From: Bacteroidales bacterium
Lineage (GTDB): Bacteria > Bacteroidota > Bacteroidia > Bacteroidales > Marinifilaceae
DNA length: 64,000 nucleotides
Reading direction: 5' to 3'
Assembly (NCBI GenBank): GCA_015061245.1
Contig: SUWY01000001.1
Span: 149,054 to 213,053, forward strand
Below are positions 52,358 to 61,546 of this stretch, piece after piece. The number at the start of each line of letters is the position of its first letter. Positions within the stretch are counted from its first letter, which is position 1. The translations under genes were made by a program, and so were the position numbers. The notes under the pieces were generated by a model. That model saw nothing but the letters and a program-made list of their open reading frames with translations. It did no database searches and was not told the origin of the DNA.

Positions 52358-52825
52358 ATGAAAAAAAATTATCTACTGCCAAACAAGTTTAAGATAATTG
52401 GTTTGGTAATCTTTATTCTGGGGTTAGTGCAGTTCTTTGCGTATGATTGTGGTTGGTGGTATCTACCCTCAATAAAGGTATTTGGTGTGATAACCGATGA
52501 TGGTTGGTTTAAAGTGATTAGCAATGATTTTGATAATGAGTTGTCTGTATTATCTATCTTGATAGGGTTACTTTTCATGGCTCTATCCAAGGAGCGAGAT
52601 GAGGATGAGATGACTGTTCATCTGCGTGGAGAGTCATTTGTGTGGAGTTTGTGGGTAACAATTTTGGCTCTGATAGTAGTTGAGTTGTTTGTATATGAAG
52701 GTCCATACCTTATCTTCTTCTATTTTGCACCATATCTATTTACATTTATCTATGTCTGCAGATTTAATTTTAAGGTGTTTAGATTGAGGCGAGGTTTCGC
52801 TCAGGATTGTGATGATAAAAATTAA
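52358..52825 (+). CDS. Small four-segment membrane protein, unknown function
   Basis: 155 residues from ATG 52358 (earlier in-frame start at 52310 lies within the promoter). Segments about 11-30, 62-80, 90-112 and 120-138; the tail is hydrophilic. I do not recognise a family. The gene is followed, after 5 bp, by a Cro-like regulator, a pairing of membrane protein plus small XRE protein seen in many bacteria and probably a regulatory unit in which the membrane protein is the sensor or target. That is inference. Confidence 0.7.
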   Translation: MKKNYLLPNKFKIIGLVIFILGLVQFFAYDCGWWYLPSIKVFGVITDDGWFKVISNDFDNELSVLSILIGLLFMALSKERDEDEMTVHLRGESFVWSLWVTILALIVVELFVYEGPYLIFFYFAPYLFTFIYVCRFNFKVFRLRRGFAQDCDDKN

Positions 52826-52830
52826 TAGCC

Positions 52831-53031
52831 ATGAAAAATAGAATTAAGGTTGAGCGTGCAATTATGGATATTACTCAACAGCAATTGGCAGAGGCATTAG
52901 GAGTTAGTCGCCAGACCATCAACTCCATTGAGCAGGCAAAGTATGTTCCTTCGGCTCTGTTGGCTATGAAGATTGCTCGCTATTTTGGCAAACCGGTCGA
53001 GGAGATATTCTCACTTGAAGACGGTGAATGA
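52831..53031 (+). CDS. Small XRE/Cro-type transcriptional regulator
   Basis: 66 residues, one helix-turn-helix: ITQQQLAEALGVSRQTINSIE, with C-terminal PVEEIFSLEDGE. Matches the YozG-like short XRE proteins that bind DNA as dimers. Starts 5 bp after the membrane protein gene and is followed by a terminator. Confidence 0.93.
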   Translation: MKNRIKVERAIMDITQQQLAEALGVSRQTINSIEQAKYVPSALLAMKIARYFGKPVEEIFSLEDGE

Positions 53032-53038
53032 TAGTAAA

Positions 53039-53077
53039 GAGAGTCCCGAATCATTACGATACGGGACTCTTTTTTTT
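53039..53077. terminator. Terminator between the XRE regulator and the HELGH lipoprotein
   Basis: AGAGTCCCG (53040-53048) pairs with CGGGACTCT (53062-53070), then TTTTTTT to 53077. Convergent genes on both sides. Confidence 0.92.
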
Positions 53078-53091
53078 AGATGTTGTGAGTT

Positions 53092-55119
53092 TTATTGGAT
53101 TGTTACATTAACCTTTACGGTGACAAAGTTGTTGTTCGATTTGTAGTAAACAATGTAGGCAGGGTATGTTGTGCCGGTTACTACATTTGTGTCATGATAT
53201 TGGAACAGATTACCTGTAATGTAGCTACCGTTTGCCGGTTCAAGGGCGATATATGCGTTGCTGCCCCAACTTACAACTGCACCGTTATTGCCAAACCAGT
53301 ATCCGCTGTTTGCGGTGTAGGTTGTGGTAATATTTCCACTTGAATCGAATGCTGCAAATTGTACTGTTCCTGCACTGATGGCGCTTGCCAAATCTGATAC
53401 TCCTAACTCCGATGCTATGTTTGTTGCATAGTTAGATATGCTCCACTGTGTTGAGGTGTAATCAGTGGCACGACTTACGGTATAATTTAATGTGTAGTCA
53501 ACAACAGGAGGGAATACGCCTAAGGTCTCGTTGTTATCATCATCATCTGTATTTTCCATTCCTGTTATACCGGTTACATACTCATTTGTTAAGGTGTATG
53601 TTCCGCTTAATAGTGATGTATTGGTTAATTTAAATCTGTATGGATACTCGTAATCATTGCTTACATCGGAATCCCAAAGTTTCTGTGAATGTTGTGTAGG
53701 AGCGGCTGTTACAACAAGGTATAGGTGAGTTGTTCCGCTTGGAATAGTCATAGTTGTTGTTCCGCTATTAGTTGAGTTCATTGTTCCATAGACCGGAGTC
53801 CAGCCACCTGTTCCTGTTCTTGCAACAAGGCCCCAACGCCAACCTAAATCCGATGCAAAGCGATAGTTGCCTCCATTGTATGATGATAGTCCCTGGAAAT
53901 CCACTGATACTTGAGTTCCTGTAGTTGGAACTGTAAGTGAAATGATGTTTACTCCGTATGATTGAGGTGCAAATGCGCGGTTGTATGTTGTACCTGGATC
54001 ACTTGTTGCAGGGTCATGACTTGGACGATAATATCCATCGGCTGAGTTATATATCAAATCGGTCTTATTGGTGAACCATGTCTGTCGGTCATAAGAGGAT
54101 GCTGCATCGAGCATACTGCGCATATAGCTTGCATTATCAAAATCCCATGTAACCTCGCGTGCTGCCGATTGCCAAACCTGGTCGTTCATTGTTGATTGTG
54201 AGGTTGATGTGATGCGCTTATAGGTCTGCATTGCGTCCTCGCCCGTAACTGATTCACGCCATATTCTGCCTAGGATGTTGTCTCCATGAATTGACTCCCA
54301 ATAGTTGATTAGGAAGAAGTTTTGGTAACGTAGCCACTCATGACAGAAACCTCGGTGTGCATTTGCTTGATAGTATGGAATTTCACATCCCCAAGTAGGG
54401 TAGTATGACAAGTTTTTCCATGCCATGTAGTTGGCGCAAACCTCCCAGAATGCATTACCGGTTCCAACTGCATGACGGTATCCGCAACCAGATGATGGGT
54501 TGTCGCAGTATGTCTGATATTGGAAAGAGTGACCCAATTCATGAGCTACGGTCTGGCCGACTGGATGGCAAGCACTTGGGGCAATCCAGAAGGCTCCAAT
54601 CATATCGTCAACACCGCCTCCGTTGGCAATCCAACTTGATGTGTAGAACAGGTAAATCTCAATCTTGTAGGTATCGAGATTTGAGTTCGTGCCAAGGAAG
54701 CCCATATTGTCGGCATAAACATCATACCATGCCTCCATCTTCTCAAGCATATCGTCAATATCGACATTCATTGATACATTATCAATTGTAGCAGTACAGG
54801 TTGATGGATCTGAACCGAAACCGCTCTCCCAGAATACAATAAAGTTCTCTGATTGTTTTGAACGCTCCCAGCAGAAGTAACTTGATGAACTGTTCAGATT
54901 GGCTGTTCTAAAGTTAAATGAGGTGTTGTAGTCGGAAACTACACCCCCTGGTAGATAGATATACTTACCATAAGTTCCTTCAACGGCATATTGTGATACG
55001 GATCTTGACAGAGTGTTATTCTGCACGTTTGTCTCTATAGGCTCAATTTCAGATGAGCACGCAATGCTTGTCATAAATAGGCAGCCGACAGCTCCTATTA
55101 ATAGTGAGTTTAATTTCAT
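53092..55119 (-). CDS. HELGH-containing lipoprotein with DUF4859-like C-terminus
   Basis: 675 residues. Lipobox ends at Cys21 (SIAC then S). Zinc-peptidase motif HELGH at 193-197; AFWEVCANYMAW about 25 residues later offers a Glu ligand, gluzincin-like. The N-terminal 430 residues resemble the DUF6055 group, and the last 110 residues (YTLNYTVSRATDYTSTQW, GYWFGNNGAVVSWG) the DUF4859 domain. It is a surface or periplasmic protein in Bacteroidota; peptidase activity is likely but unproven, and substrates are unknown. It has 16 cysteines or so, unusual for a lipoprotein, perhaps in disulfides. Confidence 0.75.
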   Translation of the reverse strand: MKLNSLLIGAVGCLFMTSIACSSEIEPIETNVQNNTLSRSVSQYAVEGTYGKYIYLPGGVVSDYNTSFNFRTANLNSSSSYFCWERSKQSENFIVFWESGFGSDPSTCTATIDNVSMNVDIDDMLEKMEAWYDVYADNMGFLGTNSNLDTYKIEIYLFYTSSWIANGGGVDDMIGAFWIAPSACHPVGQTVAHELGHSFQYQTYCDNPSSGCGYRHAVGTGNAFWEVCANYMAWKNLSYYPTWGCEIPYYQANAHRGFCHEWLRYQNFFLINYWESIHGDNILGRIWRESVTGEDAMQTYKRITSTSQSTMNDQVWQSAAREVTWDFDNASYMRSMLDAASSYDRQTWFTNKTDLIYNSADGYYRPSHDPATSDPGTTYNRAFAPQSYGVNIISLTVPTTGTQVSVDFQGLSSYNGGNYRFASDLGWRWGLVARTGTGGWTPVYGTMNSTNSGTTTMTIPSGTTHLYLVVTAAPTQHSQKLWDSDVSNDYEYPYRFKLTNTSLLSGTYTLTNEYVTGITGMENTDDDDNNETLGVFPPVVDYTLNYTVSRATDYTSTQWSISNYATNIASELGVSDLASAISAGTVQFAAFDSSGNITTTYTANSGYWFGNNGAVVSWGSNAYIALEPANGSYITGNLFQYHDTNVVTGTTYPAYIVYYKSNNNFVTVKVNVTIQ

Positions 55120-55298
55120 TTTTTTTGCATTTAAGGGTTAAAACTTTTACGGCGCCGTTTTAAGAATCTGTTTAAACAGCTTCTAACACTCTTAACGAAA
55201 TGTTTAAGAAAAAGTTTACAACAAAAGCTAATTTTTTTTATTGACGAAACATTTTTTCAGTTAATGCGTTAGTGATTAAAACATTAATTGAAAGAGTC

Positions 55299-55847
55299 AT
55301 GAAGAACAAAAAGTGTTACTGCGGTAAGTTCTTGTATTGGACAGCCGTAATGATTTTTGGAGTGTTATCAACTGTATTTGGAATTTGGATTCTAAATCAT
55401 CCGGCTATCTCATATATAGGTATAGCCTATTATATCTGCTTTATGTTGATAATCTTTGGAGCCTATCAGATGGTTAAAGCCTTTGATAATCAAGAGAAGT
55501 ATAGGTGGGGAATGAAATTCTTCCTTGGAATAATCTATATCTTGATTGGTTTTATTCTTATGGGAAACATTATATGGGCCGAGGAGATTCTTCCGTATAT
55601 ACTTGGCTTTATGTTGATGTATGAAGGGTTGGAGTATGTTGCAATCTCATCGGTAAAACAGGAGAACGGAACTGCAATCAGGGGATGGTTTTGGTACTTC
55701 CTTTTTGGATTGTTGACAGTGATTTTTGCCTTTTTGATTATATTCCATCCTCTGTTCGGATTCTTAAATGTGGTTGTCTGGACAGGAATGGCCTTTATCG
55801 CTACAGGACTATCTGCTCTGATCTCATTCCTCTTTCCTCGTAGATAA
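55299..55847 (+). CDS. DUF308/HdeD-family membrane protein, second copy
   Basis: 182 residues from ATG 55299; a GTG start at 55272 in frame is less likely. Six membrane segments (about 10-29, 33-53, 65-84, 88-108, 122-143, 147-168) and the tandem hairpins of DUF308. Paralog of 30125-30757 but without the long tail. Its N-terminus MKNKKCYCGKF has two cysteines. Stand-alone between convergent and divergent neighbours; no TAnnTTTG was seen before it. Confidence 0.78.
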   Translation: MKNKKCYCGKFLYWTAVMIFGVLSTVFGIWILNHPAISYIGIAYYICFMLIIFGAYQMVKAFDNQEKYRWGMKFFLGIIYILIGFILMGNIIWAEEILPYILGFMLMYEGLEYVAISSVKQENGTAIRGWFWYFLFGLLTVIFAFLIIFHPLFGFLNVVVWTGMAFIATGLSALISFLFPRR

Positions 55848-55861
55848 TTGAGCAGTAAAAT

Positions 55862-55894
55862 TTAGGGCGGTGCTTCATTGAAGCTCCGCCCTAA
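55862..55894. terminator. Hairpin between convergent DUF308 and C1 peptidase genes
   Basis: TTAGGGCGG-T-GCTTC, loop ATT, GAAGC-T-CCGCCCTAA (55862-55894), a 14-bp stem with one mismatch. T-tracts are weak on both strands, so efficiency is uncertain. Confidence 0.7.
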
Positions 55895-55903
55895 CTATTT
55901 CAA

Positions 55904-57097
55904 TTACTTAATTCCCAACTTAGCCTTTAGCTCTGCTGAAAGGGCATCTTTGTGAATCATGATATTGATTGTCTTGTGAGCGAAGAACTCGTAAGTAGCA
56001 TACCAGTAACCGCCGTAAGCAATATCAGAACCCCAAGAGTTCTTTACGATAAAGTACTTTGTACCATTCTGGTCAACAGCCTTACCAATGATGTGCATTC
56101 CGTGGTCGTCTGTTGTCAAGTAGTTATCGTAACCTGCCTGACGCATCTCCGGAGTAACTTTGATTTGTGGCATTGGAGCCTTCATCATCTCCTGTGCGAA
56201 TTGTGCTCTTGGCATATCAACCCACTTAGCTGCCTCGTTACCCTTTGTAATCTGAGCGTTCATATCTGGAGCAACTGCCAATCCTGTACGTGTGAATCCT
56301 GTCTCTGAACAGTCGGTTCCCCATGCGAATGTGAATCCGTTATCCAAAGCCTTGTCGCAAAGCTCAACAAACTCGTCAAGAGGAATGTTGTAGCTCATCT
56401 CGTTCAACCAGTTATCCTCAACCTCGATAGCGAAGCTTGTGTAGTATGGGTGGTGTGTGAACGATGTTATGCTGATATAGTCATCTGCGTTAAGTCCGCA
56501 ATACTCCTTTGCAAAGCTCATTGGAGTGTAGGTCTTACCCTCGTACTCGAAAGTCTCAGGCTTCTCTCCAAGATATGCGTTAAGAACTGCATCGTAACCA
56601 CGCTTCCAAGCTGTGCTTAAACGGCCATTCTCGTTTTTAACAACTGCATCAACGTATGCCTTAAGAACTGCCTCCATCTCACCATGAGCGTGTACATCCT
56701 CGCCATAGTTCAATCCGCTATATACAGATAGTGGAACCAATCCGAAGTTCTTCATTGACCATGTAACGTCGGCAAAAGCACCACCCTGGCTGAAGTTGCA
56801 CTTTCCGTGCAAACGTACATACTTGTCAGCCTTTGCGCTGTATGTGTTCCATACAGTGTACAATGGAGCAATCTCTACAGGCTTTTTACCCAAGCGAATC
56901 ATCTCGCTCTCAAGGAATGAGTTACCTGACCATGACCAGCAGGTTCCTGCATTGTCCTGACTCTTTACAGGGGTGCAATCCAAACGAACGATGTCGGTAA
57001 ATTGATAACCCTCATCTTTTTTCTCTTTCTTCTTCTGTGCTACGGCCAATGTTGAAATTGTCAACAAACCGGCCATTACCAATGTGAATTTTCTCAT
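55904..57097 (-). CDS. C1-family cysteine peptidase (bleomycin hydrolase/PepC-like), exported
   Basis: 397 residues with signal peptide 1-20 (ends LAVA). Active site Gln47 and Cys53 (VKSQDNAGTCWSWS), His in DDHGMHIIGK and Asn in VKNSWGSD. The order and the bleomycin-hydrolase style insertions place it in C1B. Most C1B enzymes are cytosolic; a signal peptide moves this one to the periplasm or beyond, as in other Bacteroidota. Follows the CPBP protease with a 4-bp overlap. Confidence 0.92.
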   Translation of the reverse strand: MRKFTLVMAGLLTISTLAVAQKKKEKKDEGYQFTDIVRLDCTPVKSQDNAGTCWSWSGNSFLESEMIRLGKKPVEIAPLYTVWNTYSAKADKYVRLHGKCNFSQGGAFADVTWSMKNFGLVPLSVYSGLNYGEDVHAHGEMEAVLKAYVDAVVKNENGRLSTAWKRGYDAVLNAYLGEKPETFEYEGKTYTPMSFAKEYCGLNADDYISITSFTHHPYYTSFAIEVEDNWLNEMSYNIPLDEFVELCDKALDNGFTFAWGTDCSETGFTRTGLAVAPDMNAQITKGNEAAKWVDMPRAQFAQEMMKAPMPQIKVTPEMRQAGYDNYLTTDDHGMHIIGKAVDQNGTKYFIVKNSWGSDIAYGGYWYATYEFFAHKTINIMIHKDALSAELKAKLGIK

Positions 57098-57936
57098 GAG
57101 ATTTGATCTGTTTTATGTTTGTAAATATATTTCCAATAGTACAATCCAACCATAATTGCCCCTGCCACTCCGATTACAATTGTATCTTTATAATCATTTA
57201 CGGGCGAGGCTACTCTGAACATAGCTCCGCTACTTGTAAACACCGTTCCCTCGGTAACAACAAATGCCATACAGAACAGATTATTCGCAAAATGCATTCC
57301 GATGGTCACCTCTGTTCCCTTGTCCCAGCATGCTATCACTCCGAATATCAGTGCCATAACTAAATACTGGGCGAGCATAGTCCAAAAGCCAAAGGTAATA
57401 ATTTCCGGATTACTTAGGTGCATTCCTGCGAAAATAATTGCAATTATAATCATACTTGCCCATCTGTGGCCAATATATCGTAAAACTCCTTGGTACATAT
57501 AGCCTCGGAATAGTAACTCTTCGAAGGTTGTTTGTATGGGAAGCAGGGTAATTCCAATTACAATTAGCAGTAAAAATTGTGGAAGCGAGAAACTCCACTC
57601 TATCCGGATTTCGGGGTGGAGCAGAGGAGTCGAAACTGTGTAGATTACTGTCAGTATAAACCAACATACAGCTCCAAATACTATCTTCCCAAACTCTATA
57701 TGGGAGTTTTTTGTAATCAATCTCTTGAAGTTATCCTTATGGATGTACTTCATGGCAAACCAAAGTGCGCAAAAGCCAGTTACAAAAGGAACCATTGTAA
57801 GAGCTTGGGCTACAAGTGACGAAGTGCTCTCTGTATGATTTATATACAGAGCGTATGGATAGGCACCAACAAACTGCGCCGCTATTATAAATAGCAGCGC
57901 AACTATGTAGGTATACCATCTATAGTTAGATATCAT
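57094..57936 (-). CDS. CPBP-family intramembrane metalloprotease
   Basis: 280 residues, about eight membrane segments. CPBP (Abi) motif 1 EELLFR at 139-144 and motif 2 His173 in FAGMHLSNP. The family includes CAAX-prenyl proteases in eukaryotes and bacteriocin-processing proteins in bacteria. Overlaps ftsK by 11 bp and the C1 peptidase gene by 4 bp. Substrate unknown; its tie with the C1 peptidase in one transcript suggests related proteolysis, which is inference. Confidence 0.9.
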   Translation of the reverse strand: MISNYRWYTYIVALLFIIAAQFVGAYPYALYINHTESTSSLVAQALTMVPFVTGFCALWFAMKYIHKDNFKRLITKNSHIEFGKIVFGAVCWFILTVIYTVSTPLLHPEIRIEWSFSLPQFLLLIVIGITLLPIQTTFEELLFRGYMYQGVLRYIGHRWASMIIIAIIFAGMHLSNPEIITFGFWTMLAQYLVMALIFGVIACWDKGTEVTIGMHFANNLFCMAFVVTEGTVFTSSGAMFRVASPVNDYKDTIVIGVAGAIMVGLYYWKYIYKHKTDQIS

Positions 57937-60403
57937 TTAGCAACTTCTCTAATGAGTATTCGTCCATCAAAACATTTCTTGGCTTACTGCCCGATGCGGG
58001 ACCGACAATTCCCTCGGCCTCAAGTTGGTCCATAATACGTCCTGCTCTGTTGAAACCAATTCCGAATCTGCGCTGCAATGCTCCAATAGAGCCTTGTTGG
58101 CAACCAACCACAAATCTGGCGCACTCTTCGAACATCTTGTCGCGCTCTCCGGTACCTCCAAGCGGAATATCCTCGCCCTCGCTCTTTTCAGCTATAAACT
58201 CGGGTAGCTCGTATGCAGAAGAGTAACCTTGTTGCTCTGCAATATATTGGGTAATCTTCTCTACCTCCGGAGTATCAACGAATGCACATTGAACACGTGT
58301 AACCTCGCTACCAACCGAAATAAGCATATCGCCTCGTCCGATAAGTTGATTTGCTCCTGGAGCATCGAGGATGGTTCGTGAGTCGACCATCTGTGCCACC
58401 TTGAAGGCAATTCTGGCAGGGAAGTTGGCTTTGATTGTACCTGTAATGATATTGGTGCTTGGACGCTGTGTGGCAATAATCATGTGAATACCTACAGCAC
58501 GAGCCAATTGCGCAATACGGCATATCGGCTTCTCAACCTCTTTTCCTGCTGTCATAATCAGGTCGGCAAACTCATCGACAATCACCACAATGTAAGGCAA
58601 GTATCGGTGTCCGTTGTTTGGATTCAACTGACGTTTCGAGAACTTCTCGTTATACTCCTTCACGGTTCGGCAGAATGCCTTTTCAAGAAGAGAGTAGCGG
58701 TTATCCATCTCAAGACATAGAGAGTTCAATGTGTTTACAACCTTATCATTCTCTGTAATAATAGGTTTCTCTGCATCGGGAAGTTTTGCAAGGAAGTGCT
58801 TCTCGATAATCGAGTATATGCTCAGTTCAACCTTTTTGGGGTCAATCATTACGAATTTCAACTGTGCAGGGTGCTTTTTGTATAGAAGCGAGGTTATGAT
58901 TGCATTCAATCCTACCGATTTACCCTGACCGGTTGCTCCCGCTACAAGCATGTGAGGCATTTTTGCCAAATCGAATGTGTATGGCTCATTCGAGATGGTT
59001 CTACCAATCACTACAGGAAGTGCAAATTTTGACTCCTGGAACTTTCTTGAGGCAATCAATGCCTTCATGGGAACAATTTGAGGATTACGGTTAGGAACCT
59101 CAATACCAACAGTTCCCTGACCCGGTATAGGTGCAATGATACGAATACCCAATGCTGACAAACTTAGGGCAATATCATCTTCAAGATTCTTGATTCGGGC
59201 AATCTTAACTCCGGGAGCCGGAACAATCTCGTACAAAGTAACTGTCGGTCCGATAGTGGCCTGAATCTTTACAATGTCAATCTTGTAGTTTTGCAGAGTC
59301 TCAACAATCTTCTGTTTGTTAGCCTCAAGCTCATCTTCAGTTACTATTGAGGTTTCGCTCTTTAAGTCTGCAAGAAGGTCGAGAGTAGGGTATTTATATC
59401 GTGATAGATCAAGTGTAGGATCATAATCGGGAAGATTCTCTCCAATCTTATCATCCTCTTTGATCTCGTTTACCTCAAACTCAATCTTGTTTGGAGATAT
59501 TGGCTCTTCGTCTTTATTCTCGTTTTCATCATCAAGAATGTAGTCAACCTTTTCAGTAAACTCCTCCTCATTCTCCTTTTCGTCCGGCTCCTTGTACTCT
59601 TTGTTTTCAGTAAACTCCTCTTTCTCTTGCTCCTCTTCTACATCATCCTCTTCAATCTCATCCTTATCTTCAATGGTCTCTTCTGCAACGTCAGACTGTT
59701 GCAATGCGCGCTCAGCTGCCAATGCGGCTCTGCGCTCTTGGCGGGCTTGCCATGAAGAGCGTATAGAATTTGTTATGCGGTAGAAGATTGAACGGAAGCC
59801 AAAGTAGAGCAATAAGATAAATGTTGCCAGGATAGTAATAAAGGTCCCGGCCTCGCCTATAAAGGCATCAAGCCATAGGCTGATGTAGTAGCCGTGTGCA
59901 CCACCTAAGTAGAGGAATCCTGTGTCGGCATTTGTCAACTTTGTCAAATTCTCTGAAATATAGCCTAAGAATAGAGATAGCCATACCATAAGGGCAAGGC
60001 TAACTGCAATGTGTTTCAGATACTTGTCAAATGACTTAAATAGGATTCTTGTGCCAATGACAGCCAGAATATAACACAAAAAAAGGGCGCTGATACCAAT
60101 GCATTGATTTATCAGATAGTCTGCAATCTTTGCACCAAGCGGGCCTCCCCAGTTTTTGGCATTAACACCAATATCCAAAATCTCATAGAATCCTTTGCCT
60201 GCAACATGGTAATCCATGCCTCCATATACAAAGAAACTAATCAGAGATATGAACAGATATATCGTAAATACGTAGAAAAGTACACCGAAGGAGATTCTTA
60301 CTCCCTCGCCCTTAAACATAGATAGATCAATCTTGAAATTGGGTTTACTCTTCTTGTTTACGCTATCTTTACTCTTCTCTGTCTTCTTATATTCTCGCTT
60401 CAT
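57926..60403 (-). CDS. ftsK: DNA translocase FtsK/SpoIIIE
   Basis: 825 residues: four membrane segments (about 37-60, 95-118, 128-150, 175-200), an acidic linker about 225-335 (long runs of E and D), and a RecA-like motor with Walker A GATGQGKS at 489-496 and Walker B VIVDEFAD at 607-614. The C-terminal winged-helix gamma domain (residues about 760-825; QRRFGIGFNRAGRIMDQLE) reads polar DNA motifs. It segregates chromosome termini at the septum. Normal length for the phylum. Head of the ftsK-CPBP-C1 peptidase transcript. Confidence 0.97.
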   Translation of the reverse strand: MKREYKKTEKSKDSVNKKSKPNFKIDLSMFKGEGVRISFGVLFYVFTIYLFISLISFFVYGGMDYHVAGKGFYEILDIGVNAKNWGGPLGAKIADYLINQCIGISALFLCYILAVIGTRILFKSFDKYLKHIAVSLALMVWLSLFLGYISENLTKLTNADTGFLYLGGAHGYYISLWLDAFIGEAGTFITILATFILLLYFGFRSIFYRITNSIRSSWQARQERRAALAAERALQQSDVAEETIEDKDEIEEDDVEEEQEKEEFTENKEYKEPDEKENEEEFTEKVDYILDDENENKDEEPISPNKIEFEVNEIKEDDKIGENLPDYDPTLDLSRYKYPTLDLLADLKSETSIVTEDELEANKQKIVETLQNYKIDIVKIQATIGPTVTLYEIVPAPGVKIARIKNLEDDIALSLSALGIRIIAPIPGQGTVGIEVPNRNPQIVPMKALIASRKFQESKFALPVVIGRTISNEPYTFDLAKMPHMLVAGATGQGKSVGLNAIITSLLYKKHPAQLKFVMIDPKKVELSIYSIIEKHFLAKLPDAEKPIITENDKVVNTLNSLCLEMDNRYSLLEKAFCRTVKEYNEKFSKRQLNPNNGHRYLPYIVVIVDEFADLIMTAGKEVEKPICRIAQLARAVGIHMIIATQRPSTNIITGTIKANFPARIAFKVAQMVDSRTILDAPGANQLIGRGDMLISVGSEVTRVQCAFVDTPEVEKITQYIAEQQGYSSAYELPEFIAEKSEGEDIPLGGTGERDKMFEECARFVVGCQQGSIGALQRRFGIGFNRAGRIMDQLEAEGIVGPASGSKPRNVLMDEYSLEKLLNDI

Positions 60404-60471
60404 TACAAGAATTTGTTTAAATATTACCGCTTATTCAGTTTTGCACTGCTTAATACTCTCTTATAGAAACG

Positions 60472-60522
60472 GGAAGCCGAAAGTATACACTATCGGCTTC
60501 TCTATGGAGCGGGGTTGCCCCC
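60472..60522 (-). terminator. Hairpins between purC and ftsK
   Basis: GAAGCCGA (60473-60480) with TCGGCTTC (60493-60500), and GGGG-TTG-CCCC (60511-60521), both in the 132-bp gap downstream of purC. Neither has a T-tract on the minus strand, so termination is doubtful. Confidence 0.45.
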
Positions 60523-60535
60523 AATTTATTCTAAT

Positions 60536-61480
60536 TTATAGAGAGTTGATGAACGATGTTACGTTCTCCTCAATTCTCTTGATTACATCGGTATCCTCGC
60601 TCTTTTGGAACTTCTCACCTGTAATCTGCTCATACAACTCAATGTAGCGCTCTGTAATGCCATTAACAACCTCGTCGGTCATTTCAGGAACCTGCTCGCC
60701 ATCGCGTCCCTGGAAACCATTCTCCATAAGCCACTCGCGAACAAACTCTTTTGAAAGCTGCTTTTGGCGCTCACCCTTAGCCTGACGCTCCTCATAGCCC
60801 TCAGCATAGAAGTAGCGTGAAGAGTCTGGAGTATGAATCTCATCAATTAGATATATCTTTCCATCCTTCTTACCAAACTCATATTTGGTATCAACCAAAA
60901 TCAAACCCATCTTTGCTGCAATCTCGGTTCCACGCTTAAACAAAGCTTTTGTATATTTCTCAAGAATCTCGTAATCCTCTTTGGTTACAATTCCCTGTGC
61001 AATAATCTCCTCTTTTGAGATGTTCTCATCGTGTCCCTCGTCAGCCTTGGTTGTTGGGGTAATGATTGGCTCCGGGAACTTCTGATTCTCTACCATTCCC
61101 TCAGGAAGAGGATTACCACACAACTCTCTATCTCCGGCCTTGTATGCACGCCATGAACTTCCTGTCAAGTAGCCACGGATAACCATCTCAACCTTGAATG
61201 GCTCGCACTTGTGACCAACGGTTACCATTGGATCTGGAGTTGCAATCTTCCAGTTTGGGCAAATATCTGTGGTTGCATCCAAGAACTTTGCTGCAATCTG
61301 GTTCAAAACCTGTCCCTTATAAGGAATTCCCTTTGGTAGAACAACATCGAAAGCAGAGATTCTGTCCGATACCAACATAACCATGTACTCATCGTTAATG
61401 TTATATACATCACGAACCTTTCCATGATAAACACTCTTCTGTTTAGGGAAGTTAAAATCTGTATTTACAATTGCATCCAT
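60536..61480 (-). CDS. purC: Phosphoribosylaminoimidazole-succinocarboxamide synthase
   Basis: Joins CAIR with aspartate in purine synthesis to make SAICAR, substrate of purB. 314 residues, the long class. SAICAR-synthase features: [58 protein letters not shown] and [17 protein letters not shown]. It has its own TAnnTTTG motif just at the end of the upstream phoH-like gene. Confidence 0.97.
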   Translation of the reverse strand: MDAIVNTDFNFPKQKSVYHGKVRDVYNINDEYMVMLVSDRISAFDVVLPKGIPYKGQVLNQIAAKFLDATTDICPNWKIATPDPMVTVGHKCEPFKVEMVIRGYLTGSSWRAYKAGDRELCGNPLPEGMVENQKFPEPIITPTTKADEGHDENISKEEIIAQGIVTKEDYEILEKYTKALFKRGTEIAAKMGLILVDTKYEFGKKDGKIYLIDEIHTPDSSRYFYAEGYEERQAKGERQKQLSKEFVREWLMENGFQGRDGEQVPEMTDEVVNGITERYIELYEQITGEKFQKSEDTDVIKRIEENVTSFINSL

Positions 61481-61537
61481 AGTATTACTATATATTTGTT
61501 TTTAATAATTGTCGATATTTGTCTTACTAACAAGTCT

Positions 61538-61545
61538 CAAAGTTA
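61538..61545 (-). promoter_or_regulatory. Candidate -7 element for purC
   Basis: TAACTTTG on the minus strand, 58 bp upstream of the purC ATG and 1 bp from the end of the phoH-like gene. Confidence 0.55.
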
Positions 61546-61546
61546 G

